Positions 1-7,026 are shown, counted from the first letter of the stretch. The stretch: DNA of 8,035 nt from Rhodobacter sp. (GCA_013824045.1 PNND01000255.1:1-8035); one strand, 5' to 3'. Numbers and translations: made by a program. Notes: generated by a model not told the origin, from the letters alone.

Positions 1-959
1 TAAAGCCGCCCGCGCCCACCAATGGCGACCCAGACCGCCAGATAGATGCTGGCGATAGGGGCCAGTTCTGCCGGGTTGATGATGCCCGCCTGCGGATAAT
101 AGAGCGCCCCGGCAATGGCCGCGATCACCGCCGTCAGGGTGAACACGAAGAGCTTGTAGCCTTCGACCGAATAACCAAGGAAGCGGACGCGCTGTTCATC
201 ATCGCGGATGGCGCGGATGACCGACCCGAACTTGCCCGACACCACCCAAGTGAGCAGCACATAAGTCACCCCTAGCGCGAAGGCCGAGGCCCAGAAGAAC
301 CACATGGACAGCGCATCCTGCGACACATCGCCAAGACCAGGGATGTTCTGCAAGCCCGACAGGCCATTGTTGCCGCGTAGCCCGGAATCGTTCTGAAACA
401 GATAAAGCGCCAGCGCGAGCGTCATGGCCTGCGTCAGGATCGACAGATACACCCCCGTCACCCGGCTGCGGAAGGCCAACCAGCCAAAGACCAGCGCCAG
501 CACACCGGGAACGGCCACCACCAGAAACAATTGCCCCCAGAAGGAATGGGCGAGGAACCAGATGGGCGGAAACTCTGACGCACCCACCACGCCGAAAATC
601 TGCGTAGCTATGCCCTGCCGCACCTCTTCCGGCGTCGCGGGCAGCCCGCCTTGTGCGAGGGCGGCGACCACGATTTCTTCGGTCCGGGCATACATCAGCC
701 ACATGCCCAGCATGTAGCCGCCGATGGCGAAGAACGCCATGTGACCGAGCGAGAGGATCCCCGCATAGCCCCAGATCAGATCCATCGCCAGCGCGACAAG
801 GCAGAGGCAAAGCGTCTTGCCCAGCGTCTTGACGAAGGATGTGGAGATGAAGGCCACGCCATAGGCCTCGGACAGGATGGTGACACCCAGCGTGAACAGC
901 GCAAGGATCAGGATGAACCACAGGACAGATGGGTTCTTGGCGAGGAAGGAGCGGCTCAT
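1..959 (-). CDS. urtC: Urea ABC transporter permease UrtC, partial (C-terminus beyond window)
   Basis: Inner-membrane permease of the branched-chain amino acid type (LivM-like); with UrtB it should form the urea channel driven by UrtD/UrtE. The frame is open for 319 residues and runs off the left edge, ending in GGRGRL, the start of the conserved GGRGxLxG stretch of this family; roughly 40 more residues are expected. Visible family features are a first hydrophobic helix around residues 12-30, the segment WGYAGILSLGHMAFFAIGGY (63-82), RVTGVYLSILTQAMTLAL (166-183), and the cytoplasmic loop SVIRAIRDDEQRVRFLGY (246-263), which should contact the ATPases. The ATG is the first possible start: upstream in-frame codons contain no start before a TGA at 1002-1004. 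No clear Shine-Dalgarno precedes it. It follows urtB after a 115-base gap and is taken to be in the same operon. Family call is sure; UrtC rather than a generic LivM rests on sequence resemblance and position after urtA-urtB. Confidence 0.95.
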   Translation of the reverse strand, partial: MSRSFLAKNPSVLWFILILALFTLGVTILSEAYGVAFISTSFVKTLGKTLCLCLVALAMDLIWGYAGILSLGHMAFFAIGGYMLGMWLMYARTEEIVVAALAQGGLPATPEEVRQGIATQIFGVVGASEFPPIWFLAHSFWGQLFLVVAVPGVLALVFGWLAFRSRVTGVYLSILTQAMTLALALYLFQNDSGLRGNNGLSGLQNIPGLGDVSQDALSMWFFWASAFALGVTYVLLTWVVSGKFGSVIRAIRDDEQRVRFLGYSVEGYKLFVFTLTAVIAAIAGALYYPQAGIINPAELAPIASIYLAVWVAIGGRGRL

Positions 960-992
960 GCTGCGGCCCGTTGGTTGGCGGAAAGGTCGGCA

Positions 993-1046
993 CCGGGGGC
1001 TTCACACCCCCGGACCCCCGTGGGATATTTTTCCAGAGAAGATTGG
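993..1046. repeat. GC-rich hairpin/repeat element in the urtB-urtC spacer
   Basis: The arms CCGGGGG (993-999) and CCCCCGG (1007-1013) are perfect inverted copies with a 7-base loop. They are followed by ACCCCCGTGGGATATTTTTCC. I recall near-identical CCCCCGGACCCCCG-GGATATTTTT strings, followed by a CCAGA-type tail, scattered between genes in Rhodobacteraceae genomes, so this looks like a dispersed intergenic repeat; that is memory and was not checked. On the urt transcript it would form a stem between urtB and urtC with no U-run after it, so it is not a normal terminator. It could shield mRNA ends or lower urtC expression. Confidence 0.55.
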
Positions 1047-1065
1047 CCAGAAACGCGGGTAAGGC

Positions 1066-1077
1066 TGATCATGATCA
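1066..1077. repeat. 12-bp perfect palindrome over the urtB stop codon
   Basis: TGATCATGATCA reads the same on both strands and its last three bases are the urtB stop codon (TGA on the minus strand). It holds two GATC sites, which could be methylated by CcrM/Dam-type enzymes if they recognise GATC. It may be chance; nothing else supports a binding site here. Confidence 0.4.
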
Positions 1078-3021
1078 ATCCCCCGCCGCCCGGCCCTTGA
1101 GGGCGATGATCCCGCGCGGGCGGAACTGGATGAAGAGGATGATGAACAGGATCATGTAGGTCTGCGCCGCCAAAGTGTTCGAAGGGTTCAGCCATTCGAT
1201 CCCCTTTTGCAGCGAGCCGATCAGGAAGGCCCCCGCCAGCGTGCCCCAGATGTTGCCCACGCCTCCCACGACCACCGTCATGAAGCTTTGCACGATGTAA
1301 TCGGACCCAAGCTCAGACGTGACCTTGGCGAAAAGCCCGATGGCCACCCCCGCGATGCCCGCGATGCCGGAGCCGAGGCCGAAGGTCAGCATGTTGATCC
1401 TGTCAGGGTTAATGCCCATCGATGCGGCCATGGACGGGTTCTGCGTGACCGCGCGCACCTCAAGGCCCAGCCGCGTGCGTTTCATGAGCCACAGGAAGAA
1501 CAACAGGAACACCATGGCCAGCACGAAGATGGCGATGCGGATATAGCTGATCGACACCACATCGTTAAAGGTCAGCGCCCCGTCGAGCCAGCCCGGCGCC
1601 GTGAGCGGGCGGGCTTGGGTCCCGAAGATGTTCTTGGCGATCTGTTGCAGGGCGATGGAAATGCCAAACGTGGCCAGCAGCGTTTCCAGCGGACGCTTGT
1701 AGAGATGGCGGATCACCAGCCGCTCCATCGCAACACCAGCCGCGAATGTGACGGCAAAGGCCAAGGGCAGTGCCACGATAATCGACAGCGTGTAGTTGGT
1801 GATGAACAACTGCACCACGTAACCCGTATAAGCCCCCATCATGATGAATTCACCATGGGCCATATTGATCACCCGCATGACGCCGAAGGTGATGGCCAGC
1901 CCGATGGCGGCGAGGAAGTAGATCGAGGCGAGCGAGATTGCATCCAGCGCAAGGTCCGCCGTCTGCATCGCGCCGACGGTCCTGCCGATCCGGTCGAGCG
2001 CAGCACGCGCTGCCGACGTGACCGCCGGGTCGGGTTCGGCGTAAACCTCGGCGAAGCGATGCTCGGCGATGGCGGCCGCCACTTCGGCATCCGTTGCGGC
2101 GGGCGGCACGGTTCCGGCAGCCTCGAGCGCGGTATAGGCGCGGTCGCGAGCGGCTTGCGTGCCGAGGTCGGAGACGGGAATTCCGGCCACCGCCCCAGCG
2201 ACGATATTGGCGAGCAGCGCGGCGCGGGCCTCATCAACGGTCAGGCGCGCAGGGGCCATATCGGCGGCCACCAGAAGGTCGTAAGCCTCTACCTCTGTCA
2301 GATCGCTGCCCGGTTCCAGCTCGCGGGCAAGGTTCAAATCTGCGGGCAAGTCACCCACAAAGGCGATCTGCCTTGTGGCGACCAGCGGGTTCAATGCGCC
2401 GCGCAGATCAAGCCCCAGATCGGCACCGAAGCTTTCGATGGCGGCCACACGGGCGGCGCTGTCGGGATCGAAACGCAGGGTGAGGAGCCGTTCGAGCCTT
2501 TCTTTCTGGGCCTTCAGCACGGGGTCCGTCTCAGACTCCAGCGAGGCGCGCAGCGGTTCCAGATGGGCGTCCTCCGGATCGCGCGCGATGGATTGCAGAG
2601 CATCGGCCCGTTTGGCGGGATCGGGGTCTGACAGGGTGAATTGCACCAGTGCCGTGGAAATCATCCCGCGCACGCCCGCATTAGGACGCAGTTCAGTAAT
2701 GTCGGATTTCGCAGCGGTCCCGGCGTCGGCTCCCGCCAGATCGCGCAGCGCCCAGCCATCGGCGGTGGCTTCGATCAGGAAGAAGGTGCCGTCGGCCTCG
2801 CGCACGCCCAGCCCGCGGTCCTCCCAGGCTGCCAGAATCGTTGCTGCCAGCGGATCGCCGCTTTCTGCAAGGGCGGCAATGACCGGGGTGATTGTGGCCC
2901 GTGTGGGCTTTTCGATCAGCGCACGGTTCGCAGCAAGGATGTCGGTGGCCGATTGCTCTTGCGCGACGCCGGGAAGGGCAAGCAGCAAGACAGCGACAAG
3001 GGAAAGAAGGATGCGGCGCAT
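1075..3021 (-). CDS. urtB: Urea ABC transporter permease UrtB with large N-terminal extracytoplasmic domain
   Basis: LivH-type permease subunit of the high-affinity urea transporter, 648 residues. Residues 1-20 are a signal peptide (MRR, hydrophobic core, likely cut after PGVA). Residues about 21-350 form a soluble, Ala/Asp/Glu-rich, mostly helical domain with HEAT-like helical pairs (for example 137-200), predicted outside the membrane. From about 360 the permease begins, with VMRVINMAHGEFIMMGAYTG (381-400), AVTQNPSMAASMGINPDR (524-541) as the likely ATPase-contacting loop, and VVVGGVGNIWGTLAGAFL (583-600). Plain LivH proteins have only about 290-300 residues; proteobacterial UrtB proteins with such an N-terminal extension are known, so this is unlikely to be a false fusion. 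The start is supported by the signal peptide and an AGGA four bases upstream, which is rather close. It lies 60 bases after urtA with a hairpin in the gap. The role of the N-terminal domain is unknown to me. Confidence 0.95.
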   Translation of the reverse strand: MRRILLSLVAVLLLALPGVAQEQSATDILAANRALIEKPTRATITPVIAALAESGDPLAATILAAWEDRGLGVREADGTFFLIEATADGWALRDLAGADAGTAAKSDITELRPNAGVRGMISTALVQFTLSDPDPAKRADALQSIARDPEDAHLEPLRASLESETDPVLKAQKERLERLLTLRFDPDSAARVAAIESFGADLGLDLRGALNPLVATRQIAFVGDLPADLNLARELEPGSDLTEVEAYDLLVAADMAPARLTVDEARAALLANIVAGAVAGIPVSDLGTQAARDRAYTALEAAGTVPPAATDAEVAAAIAEHRFAEVYAEPDPAVTSAARAALDRIGRTVGAMQTADLALDAISLASIYFLAAIGLAITFGVMRVINMAHGEFIMMGAYTGYVVQLFITNYTLSIIVALPLAFAVTFAAGVAMERLVIRHLYKRPLETLLATFGISIALQQIAKNIFGTQARPLTAPGWLDGALTFNDVVSISYIRIAIFVLAMVFLLFFLWLMKRTRLGLEVRAVTQNPSMAASMGINPDRINMLTFGLGSGIAGIAGVAIGLFAKVTSELGSDYIVQSFMTVVVGGVGNIWGTLAGAFLIGSLQKGIEWLNPSNTLAAQTYMILFIILFIQFRPRGIIALKGRAAGD

Positions 3022-3041
3022 GGGATCCTGCAGGAAAGAAA

Positions 3042-3066
3042 GGGGGGCCAGAACATCCGGCCCCCC
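3042..3066 (-). terminator. Strong hairpin with T-rich tail between urtA and urtB (attenuator or mRNA 3' stabiliser)
   Basis: Arms GGGGGGCC (3042-3049) and GGCCCCCC (3059-3066) pair perfectly over 8 G/C pairs with a 9-base loop. In the direction of urt transcription the stem is followed directly by TTTCTTTCC, so it resembles an intrinsic terminator with an interrupted T-run. It lies 15 bases after the urtA stop and before the urtB signal. Such hairpins after binding-protein genes are known in other ABC operons, where partial termination or 3'-end protection gives more binding protein than permease. Inferred role: high UrtA to UrtBC ratio. Full termination is unlikely, since urtB has no other obvious promoter. 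Confidence 0.7.
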
Positions 3067-3081
3067 GATGCTTGGGTCAGA

Positions 3082-4362
3082 TCAGTAGTTGGATTTGATC
3101 TGCACGCAGGTCTTGGTCTCGGTGTTGTACATACCGCAGTCCAGTTCGGCCCAGTCGGCTTCCAGTACCGCCGATTCCGGCAGGAAGTCGGTCCAGGCGT
3201 CGCCCGGGACGGGTTCGGTCTGGCTGATGATGTCGAACTGGCCATCTGCCCGAATTTCGCCGATCAGGACCGGCTTGGTCAGGTGATGGTTCGGCAGCAT
3301 CTTGGCAATGCCCCCGGTCAGGTTCGGCACTTCAAGGCCGTACATCGCCTCGCGCACGGCATCGACATCCGTCGTGCCAGCCTTTTCAACAGCCTGCACC
3401 CACATGTTGAAGCCGATGACATGGGCTTCCATCGGGTCATTGGTCACGCGATCCGGGCCGGCAAAGGCCTTCCAGCGTTCGATGAAGGCGGCGTTTTCGG
3501 GGGTATCGGCCGACTGGAAGTAGTTCCACGCGGCGAGATGGCCCACGAGGTTCGACGTATCCAGACCCGACAGTTCCTCTTCGCCCACCGAGAAGGCGAC
3601 GACGGGGATTTCATCGGCCGACACGCCAGCGGCGGCCAGTTCCTTGTAGAAGCCGATATTGGCATCTCCGTTGATGGTGGAGATGACGCCCACCTTCTTG
3701 CCGTCGGCGCCCAGCGCCACGACGTCAGCCACGATCTTGGACCAGTCTGAATGGCCGAAGGGGGTGTAGTTCACGAAGATGTCTTCTTTCGCGATCCCTT
3801 TGGACACCAGATAGGATTCCAGAATGTTGTTCGTGGTGCGCGGATAGACATAGTCGGTGCCGAGCAGGGCGAATTTCTCGACGCCCAGTTCTTCAAGGAA
3901 GTAATCCGTGGCGGGGATCGCCTGCTGGTTCGGGGCAGCGCCGGTATAGAACACGTTCTTGGACGATTCCTCGCCCTCATACTGCACCGGATAGAACAGC
4001 AGGCCGTTCAATTCCTCGATCACCGGCAGGACCGACTTGCGGGAAACAGACGTCCAGCAGCCGAACATCACGTCGACATTCGACACGGTCAGCAATTCCC
4101 GCGCTTTTTCCGCAAAGAGCGGCCAGTCAGAGGCCGGGTCAACCACCACGGCTTCCAACTGCTTGCCCAAGAGGCCACCCTTGGCGTTCTGCTCTTCGAT
4201 CAGCATCAGCATCGTGTCTTTCAGCGTCGTCTCGGAAATCGCCATCGTGCCCGACAGCGAATGCAGGACGCCGACCTTGATCGTCTCATCCTGCGCCAGC
4301 GCGGCCCCCGCGATGGTCATGCCCATCGCGCCGCCCAGCATCATCCCCTTCAATCCGTTCAT
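3082..4362 (-). CDS. urtA: Urea ABC transporter substrate-binding protein UrtA
   Basis: Periplasmic binding protein that captures urea and delivers it to UrtB/UrtC; 426 residues, the usual length for UrtA. Residues 1-23 are a signal peptide ending ALA, cut before QDETIKVGVL. The mature part is a type I periplasmic-binding fold: VGVLHSLSGTMAISE (30-44), DPASDWPLFAEKAREL (75-90), VMFGCWTSVSRKSVLPVIEE (98-117) and FYTGAAPNQQAIPATDYF (138-155) are typical of the amide/urea branch. Three cysteines remain in the mature part; C409 and C419 near the C-terminus could form a disulfide. The frame is open 62 codons further upstream, but that part lacks a signal peptide and is Arg/Pro-rich; the chosen ATG has the signal peptide and a good GAGAGGA six bases upstream. 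First gene of the urt operon, so its promoter should lie in 4363-4814. Expression is probably induced by nitrogen limitation, as in other bacteria, though I see no clear NtrC site. Confidence 0.97.
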   Translation of the reverse strand: MNGLKGMMLGGAMGMTIAGAALAQDETIKVGVLHSLSGTMAISETTLKDTMLMLIEEQNAKGGLLGKQLEAVVVDPASDWPLFAEKARELLTVSNVDVMFGCWTSVSRKSVLPVIEELNGLLFYPVQYEGEESSKNVFYTGAAPNQQAIPATDYFLEELGVEKFALLGTDYVYPRTTNNILESYLVSKGIAKEDIFVNYTPFGHSDWSKIVADVVALGADGKKVGVISTINGDANIGFYKELAAAGVSADEIPVVAFSVGEEELSGLDTSNLVGHLAAWNYFQSADTPENAAFIERWKAFAGPDRVTNDPMEAHVIGFNMWVQAVEKAGTTDVDAVREAMYGLEVPNLTGGIAKMLPNHHLTKPVLIGEIRADGQFDIISQTEPVPGDAWTDFLPESAVLEADWAELDCGMYNTETKTCVQIKSNY

Positions 4363-4506
4363 GGATAATCCTCTCTCGAGGCCGCCCGAAGCCTGCCCTT
4401 CCCTTTCCGGGATCGGGTCACTATCTTCGAGAGGCAACTCAGGTTGCACCCCGTGCGGTGGGGGCGGACTTCCACATCGAAGCCCCTGCCGCACATCTTT
4501 TCTGTC

Positions 4507-4528
4507 GCGGTGGCCGCAGCGGCCCCGC
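4507..4528 (-). other. Stable hairpin in the presumed urtA leader
   Basis: GCGG (4507-4510) plus GGCCG (4512-4516) pair with CGGCC (4520-4524) plus CCGC (4525-4528), leaving one bulged base and a 3-base loop. In the urtA transcript the stem would sit about 145 bases before the start codon. It is not followed by a U-run, so it is not a terminator. It could be structural only, given the GC content of the region. Confidence 0.4.
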
Positions 4529-4660
4529 AAGAGGCAGAAGACCGCCATAGCTGCACTGCGGCAACAAGCGCCGACGAAAGCCGCAAAGGTGGATGGTAAA
4601 CTCGGGATTTACGCCCAAAACTTCCGCAGCATCAGCCGTCACGCTGAATTTTTAATCACG

Positions 4661-4730
4661 CATGAAGCCCGAATCCGGCGACTCAGGGCGGTTTATGGCG
4701 GCAATATGTCGTAACTGTGCGGGCTTCATG
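4661..4730. repeat. 11-bp perfect inverted repeat with 48-base spacer in the divergent control region
   Basis: CATGAAGCCCG (4661-4671) and CGGGCTTCATG (4720-4730) are exact reverse complements. They lie between the divergent urtA and lipoprotein genes, 85 bases before the lipoprotein start. Half-sites this far apart fit either a pair of sites for a looping or cooperative regulator, or a large stem-loop. No regulator is recognised from the sequence. An 11-base match at this distance is unlikely but not impossible by chance. Confidence 0.5.
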
Positions 4731-4800
4731 GGCCAGCCCCACCGCAAACGGGAGTGTGGCCAAAAGCGGAAAGAAAGGATTACAGTAGAGTCCGATCGTG

Positions 4801-4807
4801 AAAAGGA
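4801..4807 (+). promoter_or_regulatory. Ribosome binding site deciding the GTG start of the lipoprotein gene
   Basis: AAAAGGA lies 7 bases before GTG 4815 and 5 bases before ATG 4813. The ATG is followed at once by TGA, so only the GTG gives a protein. This choice also gives a correct lipoprotein signal sequence. Confidence 0.65.
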
Positions 4808-4814
4808 CCCCGAT

Positions 4815-5135
4815 GTGAAACCTGTTCTTCCCTTGTGTGCCGCCCTGTTCCTGACCGCCTGCTATCCCACCGTTCCTGTCAACCCGGATGGTAGCCGCCA
4901 ATTTGGCGAAACCCGCTCGTTCAGTCTGCCTACGGGCATGGGCCTGAATGTCACGCGTGAAGGCAATCAGGCCAAGATTCTCTATCCGATGGAATACCCG
5001 CTGACCGATGCCGAGGCGGCGGATTACATCATCCGCGCCACAGGCTGCCGCCCCACCGCGATGGTTTCCAGCCATTCCACGATGTATAACCGCGGCCTGC
5101 ACCGCACCTATGATCTGGACTGCAGCGGCGCGTAA
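4815..5135 (+). CDS. Small putative lipoprotein, function unknown
   Basis: 106 residues starting at GTG. Residues 1-16 (MKPVLPLCAALFLTAC) are a short lipoprotein signal with lipobox LTAC, so Cys16 should be lipidated and the protein anchored in a membrane, probably the outer membrane since residue 2 of the mature form is Tyr rather than Asp. The mature part is about 91 residues, has no transmembrane segment, and contains two cysteines (78 and 103) that could pair in the periplasm. I recognise no domain. The reading frame is open up to an ATG at 4662, but that extension would bury the signal peptide, so it is rejected. It is the only plus-strand gene between the urease and urt operons: divergent from urtA and convergent with ureG, whose end is only 24 bases away. 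Nothing visible links it to urea use; it may simply be conserved cargo between two operons. Confidence 0.8.
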   Translation: MKPVLPLCAALFLTACYPTVPVNPDGSRQFGETRSFSLPTGMGLNVTREGNQAKILYPMEYPLTDAEAADYIIRATGCRPTAMVSSHSTMYNRGLHRTYDLDCSGA

Positions 5136-5159
5136 CGGCGGCAAGGGCTGGTCTGGAGG

Positions 5160-5780
5160 TCACCCTGCCAGCGCCAGCCCGCCCTCGCGCTGCAAGAAGG
5201 CCACCACCGCCTCGATCCCCACACCCTGCCGCAGCCGCGCCATGACATAGGGGCGCGCGCCGCGTGCCCTTTGCGTGTCGGCTTCAAGCAGGGCGATATC
5301 CACACCGACATGTGGCGCGAGGTCTGTCTTGTTGACGACAAGGAGATCGGACCGCGTCACCCCCGGCCCACGCTTGCGCGGGATGTCCTGCCCGGCGGCC
5401 GTGTCGATCACGTAGATGGTGATATCGGCCAGTTCCGGGCTGTAGGTCGCGGCCAGATTGTCGCCACCGCTTTCGATAAGGATCAGGTCAAGGTCGGGAA
5501 AAGCCCCGCGCAGATCGGCAACCGCGGCCAGGTTGATGCTGGCATCCTCGCGGATTGCCGTGTGCGGGCAGCCGCCGGTTTCCACGCCCCGAATGCGCTC
5601 CACAGGCAGCACCTGCGCACGCATCAGGTATTCGGCATCCTCGCGGGTGTAGATGTCATTGGTGATCACGGCCATCGAACAGCGATGCGCCAGTGCGCGG
5701 CAGAGTTGTTCCGTCAGCGTCGTCTTGCCCACGCCGACCGGCCCGCCGATCCCGACGCGCAAAGGTCCATGTCCGGTCAT
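5160..5780 (-). CDS. ureG: Urease accessory GTPase UreG
   Basis: Cytoplasmic SIMIBI-class GTPase that, with UreF and UreD/UreH, delivers nickel from UreE to apo-urease on GTP hydrolysis. 206 residues, full family length. P-loop GPVGVGKT at 13-20; the nickel-binding CPH motif at 71-73 within [17 protein letters not shown] at 103-108; guanine-specificity motif NKTD at 150-153. All expected key residues are present, so it should be active. Its ATG overlaps the TGA of ureF in an ATGA, and AAGGA lies about 10 bases upstream, inside ureF, fitting translational coupling. Last gene of the visible urease operon; it converges with the lipoprotein gene, and I see no proper terminator in the 24-base gap. 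Confidence 0.98.
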   Translation of the reverse strand: MTGHGPLRVGIGGPVGVGKTTLTEQLCRALAHRCSMAVITNDIYTREDAEYLMRAQVLPVERIRGVETGGCPHTAIREDASINLAAVADLRGAFPDLDLILIESGGDNLAATYSPELADITIYVIDTAAGQDIPRKRGPGVTRSDLLVVNKTDLAPHVGVDIALLEADTQRARGARPYVMARLRQGVGIEAVVAFLQREGGLALAG

Positions 5781-6415
5781 GTCTTGAAAATCCTTACGTC
5801 CAGTCCCTCATGCCGCATGGCGGCCAGATCGGCCCCGAAGGCCGCGCTTTCGATGGCATCCACCCCCTGCGCTGCCGCCGCATCCGCCAGCGACTGGATC
5901 AGCGGGTGCAGCGCGGCCAGCGCAGCCTGCCCCTCATTCTGGCCAAGTGGCACAAAGCGGACGGCGGCAGAGATGAGGTTGGAGGTGAAGGCATGCAGAT
6001 AAAGCGCAATCACCTGCGCCTTTCCCAGCCCCAGTCCTTGCGCTGCGGCCCCAACAACCACGGGCAAGGGATGCGAGGCCCGGTCCTGCCCGGTCACCGC
6101 CGCAACCGCGCGGGCAAAGGCCGCGCCTTGTTCCGCCGTTTCGCGCAACCGCTCGGCCGAGGGTTGCAGGGCCACGGCGAGCGCGGCCAGCGCGGCATGA
6201 TCCGCCCCCGGCTCCAGCGCGGCGGAGAGAAGGATGGCATCCTGCTTGCCCGCGCCAAAGCGCAGGACATCGGCAAGCCATGCCTCAAGATCGACGCCCG
6301 AGGCGATGCCGCCATCGTGGATCACCTGCTCCATCCCATGGGAATAGGCAAATCCCCCCGTCGGAAATGCGGGCGAGAGCCATTGCACCAGTGTCATCAA
6401 TCCAGCGGCGGTCAT
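5777..6415 (-). CDS. ureF: Urease accessory protein UreF
   Basis: All-helical cytoplasmic protein that bridges UreD/UreH and UreG in the urease activation complex. 212 residues. Family signatures: [18 protein letters not shown] at 13-30, the segment [13 protein letters not shown] at 151-163, and the conserved C-terminal tail [20 protein letters not shown] (191-210), which in known structures anchors UreF to UreD/UreH. The stop of ureE overlaps this start in an ATGA, as does its own stop with ureG. No strong Shine-Dalgarno is seen, so it is probably translated by coupling to ureE. Met7 is a possible alternative start; either leaves the conserved part intact. Confidence 0.97.
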   Translation of the reverse strand: MTAAGLMTLVQWLSPAFPTGGFAYSHGMEQVIHDGGIASGVDLEAWLADVLRFGAGKQDAILLSAALEPGADHAALAALAVALQPSAERLRETAEQGAAFARAVAAVTGQDRASHPLPVVVGAAAQGLGLGKAQVIALYLHAFTSNLISAAVRFVPLGQNEGQAALAALHPLIQSLADAAAAQGVDAIESAAFGADLAAMRHEGLDVRIFKT

Positions 6416-6987
6416 TCGTCGGGCTGGTCCGGTTCATCGGGATCCACCTTGTGCGAGGCATGATGTTGTACATGCAAAGCGCCATGGGGATGCGACAGGC
6501 TAAAGACATGCGGCACATGGCCTTGCGCATGGCCGTGGTCATGCCCCATCGTCCGACCATGGCCATAGGCCCCGCCCTCAGGCGTGAAAGGCTCCATCGC
6601 GTGGCTCACGGTGCCGCCCAGTTGCACCAGCATCGCCTTGAGCACATGGTCATCGCGGATCACCAGCCGGTCGGGCTCGATCTGGCAGGGGGTATGGCGG
6701 TTGCCGATATGCCAGGCGAGGCGCGGCAGATCCCCTTGGATCACCAGAACCGGTTCCGCCGCTGCGACCACGGCGATCAGGCGGCCATCCATCAGTTCAA
6801 AACAATCGCCCGCCTCGGCGCTTGTGGTTTCGGGCAGGTCGATCATCACGCCACGATCTGCGGCCGTCATCAGACGTTTGCGGCGCAGAAAGCGTTCGTC
6901 ATATCCCAGCACGACCTGATCGACCGGGTCACGCCCCCCGATGGAAGCCCGGCGGATCAATGCGTGGGCAAGCGGATAGTCAGTCAT
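6412..6987 (-). CDS. ureE: Urease nickel metallochaperone UreE with His-rich tail
   Basis: Dimeric cytoplasmic nickel carrier that hands Ni(II) to UreG. 191 residues. The N-terminal peptide-binding-like domain covers about 1-75 and the metal-binding domain about 80-150, with AWHIGNRHTPCQIEPDRLVI at 91-110; His98 of GNRH matches the essential interface metal ligand of the family. The C-terminal tail holds 12 histidines between residues 143 and 179 and ends in an acidic patch ([10 protein letters not shown]). His-rich tails occur in some UreE proteins as extra nickel storage and are absent in others. An in-frame TGA lies just upstream of the ATG, so this is the first possible start; the Shine-Dalgarno is poor. 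It is separated from ureC by 478 bases that contain an opposite-strand gene, so it may need its own promoter. Confidence 0.97.
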   Translation of the reverse strand: MTDYPLAHALIRRASIGGRDPVDQVVLGYDERFLRRKRLMTAADRGVMIDLPETTSAEAGDCFELMDGRLIAVVAAAEPVLVIQGDLPRLAWHIGNRHTPCQIEPDRLVIRDDHVLKAMLVQLGGTVSHAMEPFTPEGGAYGHGRTMGHDHGHAQGHVPHVFSLSHPHGALHVQHHASHKVDPDEPDQPDE

Positions 6988-7026
6988 CGGTCAGTGTCCC
7001 CATTCCGGTCTGTCCCTGCATCCCAC

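Larger units (their letters stand above)
4363..4814. promoter_or_regulatory. 452-base divergent non-coding region between urtA and the lipoprotein gene
   Basis: No credible gene on either strand. It should contain the promoters of urtA (minus) and the small lipoprotein gene (plus). Next to urtA come the Shine-Dalgarno and about 200 bases of GC-rich sequence, probably a long leader, including a strong hairpin at 4507-4528. A short AT-rich patch (GAATTTTTAATCA, around 4645-4657) stands out from the surroundings, and an 11-bp inverted repeat flanks 4672-4719; these are the most promising control sites. I found no convincing -35/-10 pair for urtA, no sigma-54 -24/-12 pair with correct spacing, and no riboswitch I recognise. 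Confidence 0.6.

Noticed and set aside
956..1195. 79-codon minus-strand frame whose stop overlaps the urtC start
   Set aside because: It overlaps the urtB end in another frame and has no protein character; the ATGA overlap seems accidental.
1207..2631. Long plus-strand open frame (474 codons) antisense to urtB
   Set aside because: Arg/His/Gln/Gly-rich translation with no domain, typical of the antisense frame of a GC-rich gene; urtB is certain.
2641..3750. Plus-strand open frame of 369 codons antisense to urtB/urtA
   Set aside because: Runs across two real genes and their spacer, with no ribosome binding site or recognisable protein.
4446..4456. GCAC-CCC-GTGC dyad as an NtrC site upstream of urtA
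   Set aside because: NtrC half-sites need about 7 bases between GCAC and GTGC; here there are only 3.
4440..4460. Guanidine-type riboswitch (ACGG loop) in the urtA leader
   Set aside because: The ACGG is not enclosed by a proper stem and no second hairpin of that class is present.
4363..4548. 62-residue N-terminal extension of UrtA
   Set aside because: Would hide the clear signal peptide; the ATG at 4362 has a well-placed Shine-Dalgarno.
4531..4548. Sigma-54-like TGGC...TGC on the minus strand upstream of urtA
   Set aside because: Spacing between GG and GC is 9 instead of 10 and the -12 element is poor.
4662..4814. Earlier ATG start for the lipoprotein
   Set aside because: Adds 51 charged residues before the lipoprotein signal and places it inside the protein.
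5145..5180. GGGCTGG/CCAGCCC hairpin as a terminator between the lipoprotein gene and ureG
   Set aside because: The 22-base loop and lack of any T-run make it unconvincing; one arm lies in ureG coding sequence.
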